Below are positions 7,960 to 20,577 of a DNA stretch of 64,000 nucleotides, piece after piece (positions within the stretch are counted from its first letter, which is position 1; every line of letters begins with the position of its first letter). The translations under genes and the position numbers were made by a program. The notes under the pieces are model-generated. The model ran no database searches. It saw only the letters and a list, made by a program, of their open reading frames with translations, and was not told the origin of the DNA. Source of the stretch: Sequoia sempervirens (Eukaryota > Streptophyta > Pinopsida > Cupressales > Cupressaceae); the NCBI GenBank assembly GCA_007258455.2, contig VDFB02018548.1, forward strand, positions 1-64,000, read 5' to 3'.

Positions 7960-10900
7960 TATTACCTATTTTTCACTCCGAGCCCAAACAGGTAGAGCTG
8001 GATGAGATTCATCATTTATAGGTATAGAAAATTTTTATGTTTTGCTAATTAAGTGTTCATTGATCATCATTGAGAGCATCTTACATATGAGTCATAGTTT
8101 ATTGTGCAAATGTTTAAAACAGAAAATTGAGAAAATTTGCATAGTGATGCTTTCATTCATTTTGTCAAATGTTGAATCTCACACAAGCCGCGCGAGTAAC
8201 TGAGTTTGTTTTTGACAATCAAGAGATGAATACAAAATTTGAATGCACAAGCTACACAGCTGAAAATAACATAAGAGTAAAGGAGAGAAGCAATTCATCA
8301 TTGCCTGTAATGATGAATCACTTTCATTGGTGCTTCTAGTCGTCGTGCATCCAAGCAGCTGCAGCCTCACTTCATCGCTCCATGTACCTGCAAAATCGTT
8401 AAGGAAATGGTATTAGAGTTATACTCTAAGTAATGGTGAATTACTTTCTGCCTTACGCCTATGATACAAACAAGAATGTAATTTGCATTAAACCGAGCAT
8501 TCATCAGATAATTGCAAAAAATCAGAAAAGAAGGAAAGTAATTCAATGGAAGCTTTCAGCTTCTTATATTTTGCTGACATGTTTGTTTCAGTGTGTAGGA
8601 ACAAGTTCATCGTGTTCAAAATCAGATATGTGGAGTAAAACGGGCTCCCACAAGGGTTGAGCTTGACATATCAAAAAGGATGTATTCATAATTTTCATTC
8701 GAAGCACATGGATATTGATAACAGATATTTAGAGCAGCATATTGCATTCATCTTTTTCATTTTCTGTTCAGCTCTACTTTATTTTCCTTTACATTGCATC
8801 TAAATGAAGTGTAGAGCGTCTTTTTATTCAAGAGAGACAGAGTATTCATGCATTTGAAGTATTCATAGCTTCAAAAGCATGTAGTAATCATGCATTCAAG
8901 TGCAAGAGACAACAGAAAGGAAAAGCTTTCATGTTCATCAACTCAAAATACAATTAACTGAGAAGCAAAGTCATTAAACAGTGAAAAGTGTTTCTAGTGT
9001 TATGGAGGACAACAGTAACAGCCATTTGGAGCTTCTTTCGTCAAGAACAATAGTGATAGCATGACATTAGTCTTGAGCTCACAAGGTATGCATATTCATG
9101 AAAGTCACAAAGGCATAAAACAGATTTTTGTTTTCATGGATAAAAGTTTCAAATTTTTGAATCCATCATGCCATTAAATCAGAAAATGCAGCCCATGAAA
9201 TTTAAATACAGTGAGAAAGAATCACACTCAGTAGAACAACTGAAGGGGTTAACAAATCAGATAAAAGCTTGTTGTTTATGAACAAAAATAGATCTCTATG
9301 AAATTTATAAAATACCCAAATTTACATCTACAGAAAAATGAAATATTTTATTTGTTGTAGCTTCAAAATGAAATATTTTTGCAAAGATCTCAAGAAGATG
9401 TTCATGGCGTAGTGTGAAAGTGAAGTTTTTGTAGATTTAAAACAGAAATCAGATTTCTGTTGTGAGAAAAATGCCCAGATTTTAAAAAAACGTGGCTGTA
9501 ATACATAGAAAAATCGAAGTTTTTCATCTATTATGAGTTCAAAATGTTATATTTTGTAGATCCAAAAGAAAAGAGCAAGTTTATTCTTTTTTTTAAAAGA
9601 AAATACTTCAAAAGATGTCAAGTTTGAGCTTGCAAAGTGAATTTATTGCAGAAAAATGAAGAAAGACACAGATTCGAGTTCTTTTTAAGCAAGCTTATTC
9701 TTTGTTTCCAGAAAATACTTCCAGATATTCAATGGCAGCTTCAAGAAATAACCAAACTTTCAGAAATTCTCATAAAAGCATCAATACCTGTTAAGATCTT
9801 CATTTTTTCAAATTTAGAAGAGTCTCCAGCAAGTTTGAAGCTAAAGAATGATCACGGCGGCCAGGAAAAGAAGCAAATTCGTCAAAAATTCGTAGCAATA
9901 CACAGAAAAATGAAAATGCATCACTCAAATCAGGAAAAACGTGCCTCATGTGCCTTCCAACATTTTTCTAAAAACGTCATTCTCTAAAAATGGCCAAGAA
10001 AATGAAGATTCGTGCCCAGATTTGCAGGAAAAGCTCAAAAAAATGAAAGAACATCAAACCCTAGCCGCGAATGGGGCGCAATTTACCAGATTCGAAGTTC
10101 ATCAATGGCAGAAATACCAGAAAAGCAAGTTCGCGGCTAGGGTTTGAGCAGTGGCGGCCAACTTCCTCCAGAAGCTTCTCAAAAGTCAAGAGACAATGAT
10201 TTTAGGGTTCATGTTTTACCTTATTCATTCACCATAAATTCTTTTTGATATTTTTGCAAATGATTTTCAATAAATCATTTTGTTTTTAATTGTCTCGATG
10301 GTCACGTTTTTGAAGTCAACTCGCCTAACAAGTGGTCGGCCTTATCAATGATGGAATTTTTGTGCTGAATATTTTGGTAAAACATTTAATCATTACCAAA
10401 AATATGGTGATCTTCAATAATGTTTATAAAACAATGCATATCTTTAATATATGCTGAGTGAAGTGTATGAAGCTTTAAGAGGAAATTCAATTTTTGCTAA
10501 AGGAATTATTTTCATTTGTTTATTTGCATTAAATCTTGTAGCTAATTAATTAAATGATATTTTATAAATCATTTAATTAATTTAGTATTTTAAAATGTAA
10601 ATAAATAAATGTTATATAAAGCTGAGTTATAACTATTTGCTTAAACTGAAGATTGAATATTTTGAGGTGGACTTTAGAGTTGCATGGGTGGATTGGTAAA
10701 AACGAGGCAGTTTTGCATGCTTTAAGCCACTTTTTCAGGGAGTTATAGTTCAGTTGGAATAGTGCATGTATCAATTATGACTTGGCAGTGAGTTTGAGTT
10801 TGATTGGACTTATTTTTGCATGGTTTTGGGCCTCCTTTTCAAAGATATTTTCTTATGCTTGGATTTGGCTTTGGAATTATCACCCTTTCTTGGAGTTGGA

Positions 10901-11662
10901 CTTTCAGTTCTTTTTGCATGCCTTTTGGAAAGGTTTTTTGTATATATTGAAAAACTTAACTGTTTTTCAATTCAGTTCTTGTTTTCTGCCTTTGCCTTCA
11001 GCAAAGAAGACTATCTTGTAACTCAACATTTATTTACAGATTAATACAATAGTGTTTTTTATAGGTTCAGATCATGTTATTGCAGAGAATTCTTTCAAGT
11101 TTTAGTATTTTAGAATTGTCCTTCAAGTTTCAAGCATCTTTGTCATGTGGGATTGATCGAAGTAATTATTGTGTTGCAATTTTTGAAACCTTTAAATATT
11201 TCTGTCTCCTTAGTGAATTATGTATGCATCCAGGTTTAAATCCACTGGTTAAACATTGTGTTAATCGATAATCAAATAGTCTAGTTGTGGAAATCATATT
11301 TCCCTTCTGTGATTGTTTCTTTAATAGCCTTTGTTTAAAATATTCAAGTGTTTAAACTTCCAGATCTAGTTGTGCGAATGAAAATAGTGAGTAATTGTTC
11401 TGTGAGTTAAAGTCTGCAAGTTGGATTCTTCGGTGCATCACCATAAATTAAAAGTTTCATAGTTTAGAATGCAGACTTAGTCTTTCTACCTCTTTCCCAG
11501 CCAAGTCAATTAGATTTTAGGGGATTTTTATCAGGGAACCAGCCCTCTCTGGAGATTGATTCTCAGTTTTAGGCAACCCACAAGCCTGAGAATCATTCCA
11601 TGTTTCAACAGATTGCTAAATTCAACTATTCAAGTGTTCGGGTGCAATATGAATTGACAACA
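7960..11662 (-). mobile_element. Solo LTR, minus orientation, target duplication CTATC
   Basis: On the minus strand this starts TGTTGTCAAT (11662 downward) and ends in AATAGGTAATA, where the usual terminal CA has become TA. It is flanked by a perfect 5 bp duplication, CTATC at 7955-7959 and 11663-11667. It matches 22066-26385 in inverted orientation at both ends and at many internal points, for example the block with CTGAGAATCAATCTCCAGAG. No PBS, PPT or coding region adjoins either end, so it is a solo LTR left by recombination between the two LTRs of a full element. At 3.7 kb it is long for a plant LTR. The parent family cannot be told from an LTR alone. Confidence 0.88.
10055..10146. repeat. 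17 bp perfect inverted repeat inside the solo LTR
   Basis: CAAACCCTAGCCGCGAA at 10055-10071 is exactly inverted at 10130-10146, with a 58 bp loop. The arms could form a strong hairpin and are GC-rich in an AT-rich setting. The other solo LTR copy keeps only a weak trace (CAAACCCTAA near 23531-23540). Confidence 0.8.
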
Positions 11663-11667
11663 CTATC

Positions 11668-13550
11668 ATAAAGGCATCTCTACAATCATAGCCATGAAGA
11701 AACATCAATAATAATGTATGCCCCCTACCATTGGTTACATACAAAGGATGCAAGGAATTGAAGGTAGGGAAAAATATGGTATTTAAAGCACAATATAAGA
11801 ATGTGATAACTATCTAGGATAGTACTGTGTAAAGTACAAAAAGAATATAATAACTATCTATGATACAATGTGTGATGATAAAAAAACATGTATCAAGAGG
11901 TTAAAAAAATATAAGCATATAAACATATAAAATCAAGGGCACAAGATGCCCCTTAAGTTTCCCCTAATAATAAGTGTCAATTTAAGTGATAATCTATAAT
12001 GCTAAAACTTGTAATCACCATGAACCATGTCATGTGAGAGATAAACACTATCAATATCCACATTTGAAATAGAAACCTAGTTGATTTATATCTAGGAAGG
12101 TGTAAACATGGAGGCACATTGAATAAAGGAGTAGGGTCACCTATGGTAAAGGTATATCAATGAATATCTCATGTGGATAAGAGGATAATGCCAAAGTAGA
12201 AAAGGTAATCACCTAATTAATTATTATTAATTTCATGTTCACACTAGCATGCTTAAGCTTACTTATGTCTTGTACATTTTTGTGCCTCAAATCATAGGAT
12301 TTAGACACATGTTTCATGATTTAACTATATTGTCATCTAAGATTCCATCCTTCTCTTTATAAAAAGGGTTTCATTGTTTATTGTAACACTAAATTTTTTT
12401 TGTATTTAATGAAATATTACATTGCATAGAAAATAAATTAATTTTCTCTTATGTGATAGGGTGTTTTAATTATAGGTAATTCTTAGAGTGTTGTGGGAGT
12501 TTAATCATCAACTCCAACATAGTTTAGAGCTCAATATTGATATTTTCCTATCTAAGTTTTGTGAGATAGAGCCTTGATATTTCAAATGGTGCATATTGGG
12601 GAAAAATAGGCAACCCCATTACATCTAGAAGGTGTCAAAACTCCAAATCAAAGTCTAAATAAATCAAGGTGAATTTTCTTCTAGGTCTTGGAAATCATCT
12701 TTAAAATATGTACAACCATATACATATATATAGTCATATAGTGTTATATAATTTCAAAACATTGTAGTGGTAATTATGCAATTCAACAACTCTATCAAAA
12801 TAAAAAAATTGGCACTATAGACACCTAAAAATAACTAATGCAATTTTATCTTGTCATTTCATCATTGTCCTTATCATTTCTTCTATATTAATTAAATAGT
12901 TTTTAATTATTTCATTAAGCTAACTTTTTCCTCTTTTCATACATAATAATTAAATAATTTTTAATTATTTAATTATCTTAATATTTTTATCATATATATA
13001 TATATATATTAATTAAATGACTTGTAATTATTTAATTAATTCATAATTTATCATTTTCTATCAAACATTAATTAAAATTAAATTTAAATTTAACTTGGGT
13101 CCTCTATAATTATATAATTTTTTAAAATTATATAATTAGCTAATACTCCTCTTTTAAATAAATTAAAAAATATATATAGTTAAATTAAATTTTTTCCTCT
13201 ATAGTTAAATAGTTTTCAAAATTATTGAACTAGCTAACACTCATCTTTTAAATAAATAAAAAATAATACCTTAGTCGTGGTATCAAATTTTTAATTTTTC
13301 TTTGAATTTTGGTTATGTTAGAAGTGAATAGGATCATTTTATTTACATTCAATTTATAGATTACTACATTATAATAATTACAATGTATGTCAAGATGCAA
13401 TATTGTTTATTGGTAAGAATAAGGTGATGATTAATAGTCTTTAGTTTCTTAAGAGATGGAGCAAAGAATTGGATCCTAGGAAGACGTGGTAGATGATGAT
13501 CTTCTAATGCAGGAGGCAAAAGAGGGATACAATTAGAAATATTGGCAAAA
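11668..13550. other. AT-rich intergenic sequence
   Basis: No gene is seen. From about 12880 to 13260 the sequence consists of diverged AATTAAATAATTTTTAATTA-type palindromic blocks. An (AT)n microsatellite lies at about 12991-13009. Overall base composition is strongly AT-rich. Nothing suggests function. Confidence 0.5.
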
Positions 13551-13798
13551 GCACGGACAACCAAAGATAGAAAGAAAAAATCAAAGGGGAGAACCTTCCA
13601 AAGAAGATGGAATCATCCCAAACCATCAAGGCTTGAACCTTAGTTAATGGAAAGCAGGCATAGCATATGGTGGGAAAAAAGGCAACATGTAGAATACCAA
13701 ATGGAGGAGCAATGACAACTAGAGATCAGAGAAGTGAGAGGACGAGAGGATTCATGGAAGAACAAAAATTTGTAAACAATGTGAAAAGAGGAACTTGA

Positions 13799-15345
13799 AT
13801 GTCACTCCAGGAAGTAGGTATGGTTGGCATAGGAAAAACAGAGGAGGGGAAAATAATGTATGGTGAAAGAAAGATTTGGTGGATGGGCATAGGGCACAAG
13901 AGAGGACCAATTCAAATGGTGGGAATTGCTTTGGACCAAGAAATCATGAAGGATATGAAGATCTTGGTGAATCTATCCCCCCCTTTCATGACAAGAGAAA
14001 ACATAATCTAGCTAGACTTACGAGAAAGGGTTGAACAAAATTGGTGAAATAAAGGGATGCCAAAAATAAAGAAGTCCCATTACCAGTGGGGAAAGAGGGA
14101 TTGGCATGTCAAACCCAGTCGGCTAGAAGCGAGAATCTTTAAAAAACAAGAAAACCTAAAAAGAAAAGCCATGGTAATTTCATCTAAAGCACTTCAACCA
14201 ACAAAGGATCATCTGAAGGAATGTGATTTTGTGTGAAATGGTGTGGTCGTGGTCCTAGAAGAGAAAAACCAAATAATTTCCTCCTGGTGGAATTCTCAAT
14301 AGAGGAACTCAAAACATCAATTTTGGAAGAGAAACTACCAATGTTGGAGGAAGAATCAAGGATTGAGAATTGAAATTTGATCCAATGAATCATGAAATGG
14401 AGAAAAAATTAATCTTGATAAAACTTCACAAACTACCTTTGTAATATTAGAGAAGAGAGGTATTAGAACTTATTAGGAATGAGTTAGGAACATTTTTATG
14501 TGCAAACAAAAACATGCTTCAAGGGAAACAAGGTTATTGTGCAAAGATCTATATGGAGATGAATCCTAAAGAAACCTTGTGAGATGAGTTGGAGATTATC
14601 ACATAGGTTGGCCAGTGGAAGTAGAAGGTGGAAGTGGATATGGTCCCTAAACTCCCAAGAAAATCAAGTCTTATTAAGGACAACGATAAGGTAACCAAGA
14701 AATATAAGAAAGGTGAAGGCAACAAGGAGAGAGTGATGGAAATATGCCATATGGTTACAAAAGAGGTCATTGGGAGATTTGAAGGAAACCAAGAGATGAA
14801 TACACATCAAATGTAATCTAACTAGGTGGATGAGAAGGAGGGGTAGGAGGAATACAATGAATACCATAAGTCCCTGGGAGGAGAGAAAATCCCAACCTAG
14901 ATAAAACCAAATGAGGAAGTGGAAGAGCTATAGGGGCTAGGAAAGATAAATGCTATTTTGGAAGTAGGTTGTGAGTTGATAGGGTTATCCGAAGCTCTAA
15001 GTGGGGGGATGGAGAGAGAAGAGCTCAATGACGGTGATAATAATGAGTTTAATGGATATAATTTTGAGTTAGGGGATCAATTAGAACAAGGTGAATTTTA
15101 GGAGGAGAGGCTCAACACCCCAAAAGAACATAAAGAGGTAGAAAAATTGGAAACAAACATCTTGAAAATAGAGAAATTGGGAATAAAACAAAAAGACTTA
15201 GTGAAGAAATCTCTAAATTATGGTGAAAGGAAGAGGAAAGGTAGGGAAATAAACTAGGTAAAAAAGAACCATAGATGGGGATGTTGAGGGGTAGATCAAG
15301 ATAACAAGAATTCTTAGATCAGGGAAGGGAATTCCCCTTCATAGG
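13799..15345 (+). pseudogene. L1-type LINE, ORF1 remnant
   Basis: The sequence upstream of the L1 endonuclease is purine-rich and has short open pieces such as 13799-14011. Around 14561-14640 the translation reads EMNPKETL, then DELEIIT and VGQWK, with stops. This resembles the part of plant L1 ORF1 just before its zinc knuckle. The stretch 14900-15330 is acidic and Lys/Glu-rich, as in the variable C-terminal region of L1 ORF1. The match is weak and rests mostly on being directly upstream of a clear L1 ORF2 start. Confidence 0.45.
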
Positions 15346-15348
15346 GAG

Positions 15349-16690
15349 CAATGAAAATATTATCTTTGAATGTTAGGGGCTTAAATGCCCCTAACAAGAA
15401 GCACCTAGTTAAGTGTTGCATAGAGATGAACAAGGTGGACATATTCTTGGTTCAGGAAACTAAGTTAAGCAATTTGGAAACAAAAATACTCAAGAGGAAA
15501 TGCAAGGTCTAAAATGTTGAGCTTATGGAGTCTAAACATGCTCCAGGAGGCCTAATTACGGTTTGGAGACCATAATCAGATTACTTAGAAAGAGTAAAAT
15601 CATGCAAGCATTGGATGACATGTAAGTTAAGAAGCATAACCCCGAACTTATATTCTTTATAACTAATATTTATGGACTAAATTCTTGCATTAAGTGAAAA
15701 GAGACATGGACAAAAATAGGAAATTTTGTTGCATGAACACCAAATGAAGCATATATATTATGGGGAGATTTCAATGCTATTTTACACAACCAGGACAAAA
15801 GAAGGGTGTTCAAAGAAAGCATCAATCTAAAATAGATTTCAAGGGTTTTGTGGGGAATAGCCAGTTGTTGGAAATTCAAATGTCCAATAGAATCGACAAA
15901 TAGAAAAATAGGAGGATAGGCTTTAATAGTATAGCTAAGAAATTTGATATATTTTTTATTCAAGAGAGATTTAAAAACCTTTCCTTTCTTATTGGAAGGT
16001 AGCATTATCCCTCATTTAAGATCATGTTGTTGGGATAAAAGGCTAGTTAGATGGCCCTTAAAGTTTGAAAACATGTGAATGAAATACCAAAAAAAATTTA
16101 GGTTGATGGAACAATGGTGGGGTAAAGAAAAATCAATAGGATTTAAAATGTTTTGTGTAGCAACAAAACTATAATTGGTTAAATAACAACTAAAGGAGTG
16201 GAATAAAAACCAATTCAAAAAAATATTTGAGTGAAAAAAAGAATTAGAAGAAGAATTGTGAGTACTAAATGGAGTAGTATTCATAAATGGGATGGATAGG
16301 GAGAAGTTTATGCAAGAAAATGAATTATTAAGAGATTATGAGGAAGTGCTAGCTAAAGAGGAAACTTAATGGAGAAAAAAAACTAAGGAAACATGGATAA
16401 AGGAGGGAGAGAAAAACTCCTAATTCTTTAAAATCCTGAAGAAATTGCTAAAGAAACAGTGGATTTATTTAGCAACTTGAATAATAATTGGGAAGGGATA
16501 GATTTGGCATCATGAAAATAGCTCATTTAGAGTATCCCTTTCCTAATAATAAAAGAGCAGAACATGATGCTGGTGGATAAATTTTTAGAGGAGGAGATTA
16601 AAATGGAAATATACTAGCTTCATCTAGACAAGGCTCCTAGTCTGAATGGATTCCCAACCAATTTCTATCAAAAAAAGAAGATAGATCCAA
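15349..16690 (+). pseudogene. L1-type LINE ORF2, endonuclease and linker, RT missing
   Basis: Translation from 15349 reads MKILSLNVRGLNAPNKKHL, then VDIFLVQETK and, at about 15758, LWGDFNAILHNQDKR. These are the Asn, Glu and Asp-Asn blocks of the plant L1 apurinic-type endonuclease. The linker follows with RLVRWPLKFENM and NQFKKIFE. It ends with YTSFI-TRLLV/LDKAPSLNGFPTNFYQ at about 16605-16680, the start of the RT domain (usually LDKAPGPDGFxxxFYQ). The RT itself is absent. Many in-frame stops are present. Losing the 3' half is unusual for a LINE, which normally loses its 5' end, so a later insertion or deletion removed it. Confidence 0.8.
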
Positions 16691-16915
16691 GAGGGAAAAT
16701 GGGCAAAGGAAAATTCAACCCTCTATTATTTTTTTCATTTTTCTATGAATTTTCTGTACTAATGGATTTATATGATACTGTGTGGATTTGTATAGTACAA
16801 TAAGTAGAAGAAAATTAAAAATTTCCAAAAAATGAAAGCTAGAAAAATTAACCAAAAAAAGGCATTTCTTTATTTCTCTAGCCTTTTGGACACAATTACA
16901 ATGTTTGTTTGGCAC
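16691..16915. other. Junction sequence, possibly internal DNA of a minus-strand copia element
   Basis: This sits between the broken L1 and a PBS-like site. Read on the minus strand, downstream of that site, it has a 67-residue open segment starting MVPNKHCNCV without a recognised gag motif. I cannot assign it with confidence. Confidence 0.25.
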
Positions 16916-17176
16916 CATGATGCTCTAATGATAGGTATATGTGTGAGAGTCACCTTGATGGGGGAAAGAAGGTGTTCACATGGCTCTTATGAAATGTTGG
17001 AGAATGCCAAGGTCAAAATCTCAAATTGAAAACCTTCCACAAGTGAAATGATAAAAATAATATGATATCTATCATATAAAAATTTGAAGAGTGTAAAATA
17101 AAATGAGAAACCTTGCATATATAGGCAAGGTAGATGAGGTAAGAAGGTGGGAGACAATGAATAACTACCCCTCCAA

Positions 17177-17565
17177 TTTTGGTGCACGAATAAATGTCTT
17201 GTACCTAGTTAACTCCTTACTAGGGACTTAGGAGACATATTCACATGTTAAGTTTACTTAGGATTATAAGATTCCTTCTAGAAGTCTTAGTTTTCATATC
17301 TAGAATTTATCTTATCATAGATTGTTATGAGTTAGTTGTCCCATGTGATATTAAGACACTTGGCACGATCTTGTCCAATCCTTCCTCTCACCTTTCATTT
17401 ATAAGTAAGCCCTCTCATGTACATTTTCATATTCAACCATATTCAATCTTGAAATATTACATCCATTATCATATAAAACTTTCTTACTATTCTATCTCTT
17501 GTAGAAGATATTTTGGTCTAGCAACTATTCTTGGAGGTGTTGAGGAGTACTTATTAACCCCTACA
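17177..17565 (+). repeat. 5' LTR of the small copia-like element
   Basis: This copy of 389 bp matches 20194-20577 throughout (shared CTTACTAGGGACTTAG, GAAGATATTTTGGTCTAG). It starts TTTTGGTG where the 3' copy has TGTTGGTG and ends CCCCTACA. Confidence 0.88.
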
Positions 17566-17577
17566 TGGTATTAGAGC
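17566..17577 (+). promoter_or_regulatory. Primer binding site, initiator tRNA-Met type
   Basis: TGGTATTAGAGC lies immediately after the 5' LTR. It differs by one base from TGGTATCAGAGC, the primer site complementary to plant initiator tRNA-Met used by most copia elements. Confidence 0.85.
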
Positions 17578-17940
17578 TCTAGTGTTGTAGATTCCTTCCC
17601 AGATCTAAGGGTTTTGTGTTGGCTTGAAGATTCTTTTGTTGAATTGTAGGGTTTCAAAGAGCATCAAATAAAGTCAAGTTTTTCGTTCATTTCATCAAAT
17701 TTCATTATGTTTTTCCTGATCTATGAAGGTTTTATTTTGAGGGTTTCAATTGCAATATTTGGAGGTATCTAAAATTTTGAGGCACTTTCAGAAAAAAATT
17801 GACCTTGCCATTGTGATCAGAAGGCTCGAGAGATGAATTTTGATATAAAATTCACCTAGGTTTTACCTTAGGTGTTCTTGAGAGATTTTTTTTCTTGGGA
17901 AGGCCATACAACCTCCCAGGTTGTCATATTTCATTTGCAG

Positions 17941-17941
<1 letters not shown>

Positions 17942-17979
<38 letters not shown>
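17942..17979. repeat. (TA)n microsatellite
   Basis: About 18 uninterrupted TA units lie inside the small copia-like element, 370 bp after its primer site. Such tracts are unstable and can differ between individuals. Confidence 0.95.
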
Positions 17980-17982
<3 letters not shown>

Positions 17983-18904
17983 CAAATTTTATTTTGGGTC
18001 AACATATTCTAAGCATTGAATTAGAATATTTCATGGCATATTCTCTCTAGCGGTTGGCATCAAAGTAGAACATTATTTTCCTTTGTTGGCTTGGCCTCAT
18101 CCCTTGCACAATTTGGGTACTTGGTCACAATTAAACCAATCACATCACGGTAAAAAGGGAATTTAATATTATACAGTGTTTTTAAATTAAAAATTATTTA
18201 AATTTTTTCTAGCAATGGATTTATATATCTTTTAGTCATGTGGTATTCTCTGCCACTGTTCCCATGCTCAATGTTGAGAGCTAACCTCTAGTGGAGGAGG
18301 GGTGGCAAGGCTTGGCCCGCCACTATGATGCCACCTCGCTGCCACTCGAGTGACATCTTATTTTTTCACCCTAGTACTATAGGTGGTCATATGGCCAGCC
18401 AAGAGCTAAACATTTGCATTCCCTAGGTGCACAATCTTTCCCCCCAAGTGCCTAAAATAGGCCTTTTTTCAAATTGCTATAACTTTTATCCCAAGTGGAA
18501 AAAAATTTCAAAAAAAATATTATTGGAAAGCTAGTTCTGTGAATTTTCTAGTGGTTTAGGTGATTTTGCAAAAAAAATTGTTTGGTGGTAGATATTGCTG
18601 ATTGAAGTTAGATCTTGTATTTTCTCTGTCAAGCTCATAACTTTTTTCCATGATCTTTGATTTTTGCGATTCTTGCAATGTTGGAATGGTATTAAGGAGC
18701 TCTATTCAATCATCCATGCACATTTTCCTATTTCTCTCCTAGATATATTATGATTTCAATTTTTTCCCAATGGTTATACTAGAGGTTACTTAGATATTTT
18801 GGCAATTGGAAGGGTGTTGTTTTGATCGTTGTACTTCATTTTAGTTGTATTTCATGTATTGATCTCAAATTTTATCAGTTGAAAAGTGTTTCATTATTGT
18901 AATA

Positions 18905-19345
18905 ATGGGTTATGCAACTCATTCTCCTATAATCATTCTAACTAAGGACAATTATGAGTCATGGAAAAAGGCATAATAACACATTTTAGGTGGCTTAATA
19001 TTTTGCCTCACCTTTATTGACTCATTCTTGAGCCAGAAAAAACATGGAAAAATTATGTTTGAGGTAATAAAATGATCATATTAAAGGATTGATTGGTCCT
19101 ATTATCAGTGCAAGCATCCTCAAAGAGACTTGACATAAGATTTCAGGAATCTCATGCCCACACATAGTTTGGACCAAAGTTTGGGAGATTTTTGAAGATC
19201 CACATAATCCTCCATTCCCAGATGATCCTACATCAAATTGCCTCATTCCACTTGATGGTGTTTACAATATACCCTATGATGATAAGACCTTTGAGGAGTT
19301 TGAATATGATGCAGAACTTCAGTTTCATGATGATCTAAACACTTC
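18905..19345 (+). pseudogene. Gag-like remnant of the small copia-like element
   Basis: From about 18909 the translation reads YATHSPIIILTKDNYESWKKA followed by a stop. This fits the N-terminal copia gag pattern in which a Leu-x-x-x-Asn-Tyr-x-x-Trp block opens the protein. Downstream the frame is full of stops. No zinc knuckle, protease, integrase or RT motif was found between here and the 3' LTR. Confidence 0.5.
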
Positions 19346-20184
19346 TCTTGCAACTCCTACTTCTCCAGTTGAGATCACACATTCATCCCTTGTTGATGAT
19401 TCACTGGAAAATTTTGGTGATTCATTGCAATAGGTATCTGTTTGTTTTCCTGATTGGGATTCATATTTATCAAACATTGCATCTTTATTTGTGGAGTCTC
19501 ATATTTCAGATTTGGAAGACCAATTTGAGTATTTATCTCTCCTATTTGATGATAGTCATGGATCAACTATTCTCACTTCATCTTTGTCTTTGGAGTTAGT
19601 TCAAGATCAGTTTCCCTTTGTTCCTAGTTTGTCATAGGTTTTTGTGATTAGGCATGTACTCGATTAGATTGTAGCATCATCATCATCATCAACCTTGAGA
19701 ACTTGGAAACACATGAGTAACTTTTAGACACACAATGCATTTGGATTCTTCTTCCTTCAAATTCCTATCCTGAATGGGAAGCATTACTACATTTGCACTT
19801 GGTATATCTTCTTCCCAAGGGGAGAAACATAGTTCTTAGGCATTGGATTATGTTTTATTTTTAACAACTTACCATATTTGTAGGTGATTACTCATTATGG
19901 GGGGATATTTTGTCTCTCTTTTTCCCTCTTATGGGAGGTTCATTAATTTTATATACATGATAGATGTAGTCCTTGGTGGTATCATTGAGTCCTCCATACA
20001 TCATCTTGTTTGTTTCTTTTCTCTTTTTGAGAGAGGATTTTTGTCCCATTAGGTTTTCTCCTTTTCTCTGTTTGTGAGAGATTGCATTTGCATTGTAAAT
20101 GGGAACCTAACATGGCCTAGTAGCACCCATATTCATAGTCTCCTTGCATAGTTTTCATAATATTGTTCTACCTAAGTTGCACTT

Positions 20185-20193
20185 AAGGGTGGG
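20185..20193 (+). promoter_or_regulatory. Polypurine tract of the small copia-like element
   Basis: AAGGGTGGG directly precedes the 3' LTR start (TGTTGGTG at 20194). This is the normal place for the plus-strand primer of reverse transcription. Confidence 0.75.
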
Positions 20194-20577
20194 TGTTGGT
20201 GTGATAAATATCTTACACCTAATTAATTCCTTACTAGGGACTTAGGGGACATATTCACATTTTAAGTTTACTTAGGATTATAATATTCCTTCTAGAAGTC
20301 TTAGTTGTCATATCTAGACTTTATCTTATCCTAGGTTGTTATGAGTTAGTTGTCTCATGTGTTAGGATTAAGACACTTGTCATGATCTTGTCTAATCCTT
20401 TCTCTCACCTTGCCTTTATAAGCAAGGTCTCTCATGTACATTTGTATATTCAACCATATTCAATCTTGTAATATTGTATCCATTATCATAGAAATATTTA
20501 TTGCCATTCTCTCGTGGAAGATATTTTGGTCTAGAAGCTATTCTTGAGGTGTTGGCGAGTCACTATTAACTCCTAGA
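20194..20577 (+). repeat. 3' LTR of the small copia-like element
   Basis: This copy of 384 bp is a direct repeat of 17177-17565. It starts TGTTGGTG after a purine tract and ends TCCTAGA, where the terminal CA is mutated to GA. The right target duplication TCCAA follows at 20578-20582. Confidence 0.88.

Larger units (their letters stand above)
17177..20577 (+). mobile_element. Small non-autonomous copia-like element, target duplication TCCAA
   Basis: Direct LTRs at 17177-17565 and 20194-20577 flank 2.6 kb. The element is bordered by a perfect 5 bp duplication, TCCAA (17172-17176 and 20578-20582). A primer site follows the 5' LTR directly and a purine tract precedes the 3' LTR. Internally only a gag-like start is seen. 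There is no protease, integrase or RT, so any movement relied on another copia element. It sits inside a probable older LTR. Confidence 0.88.

Noticed and set aside
9637..9987. 116-codon plus-strand open frame in the left solo LTR
   Set aside because: It is antisense to the LTR, lies in the part least conserved between the two LTR copies, and shows no domain or composition typical of coding sequence.
10056..10146. Telomere-like AAACCCTA strings
   Set aside because: Single AAACCCTA units occur only as parts of an inverted repeat. There is no tandem array, so this is not an interstitial telomere block.
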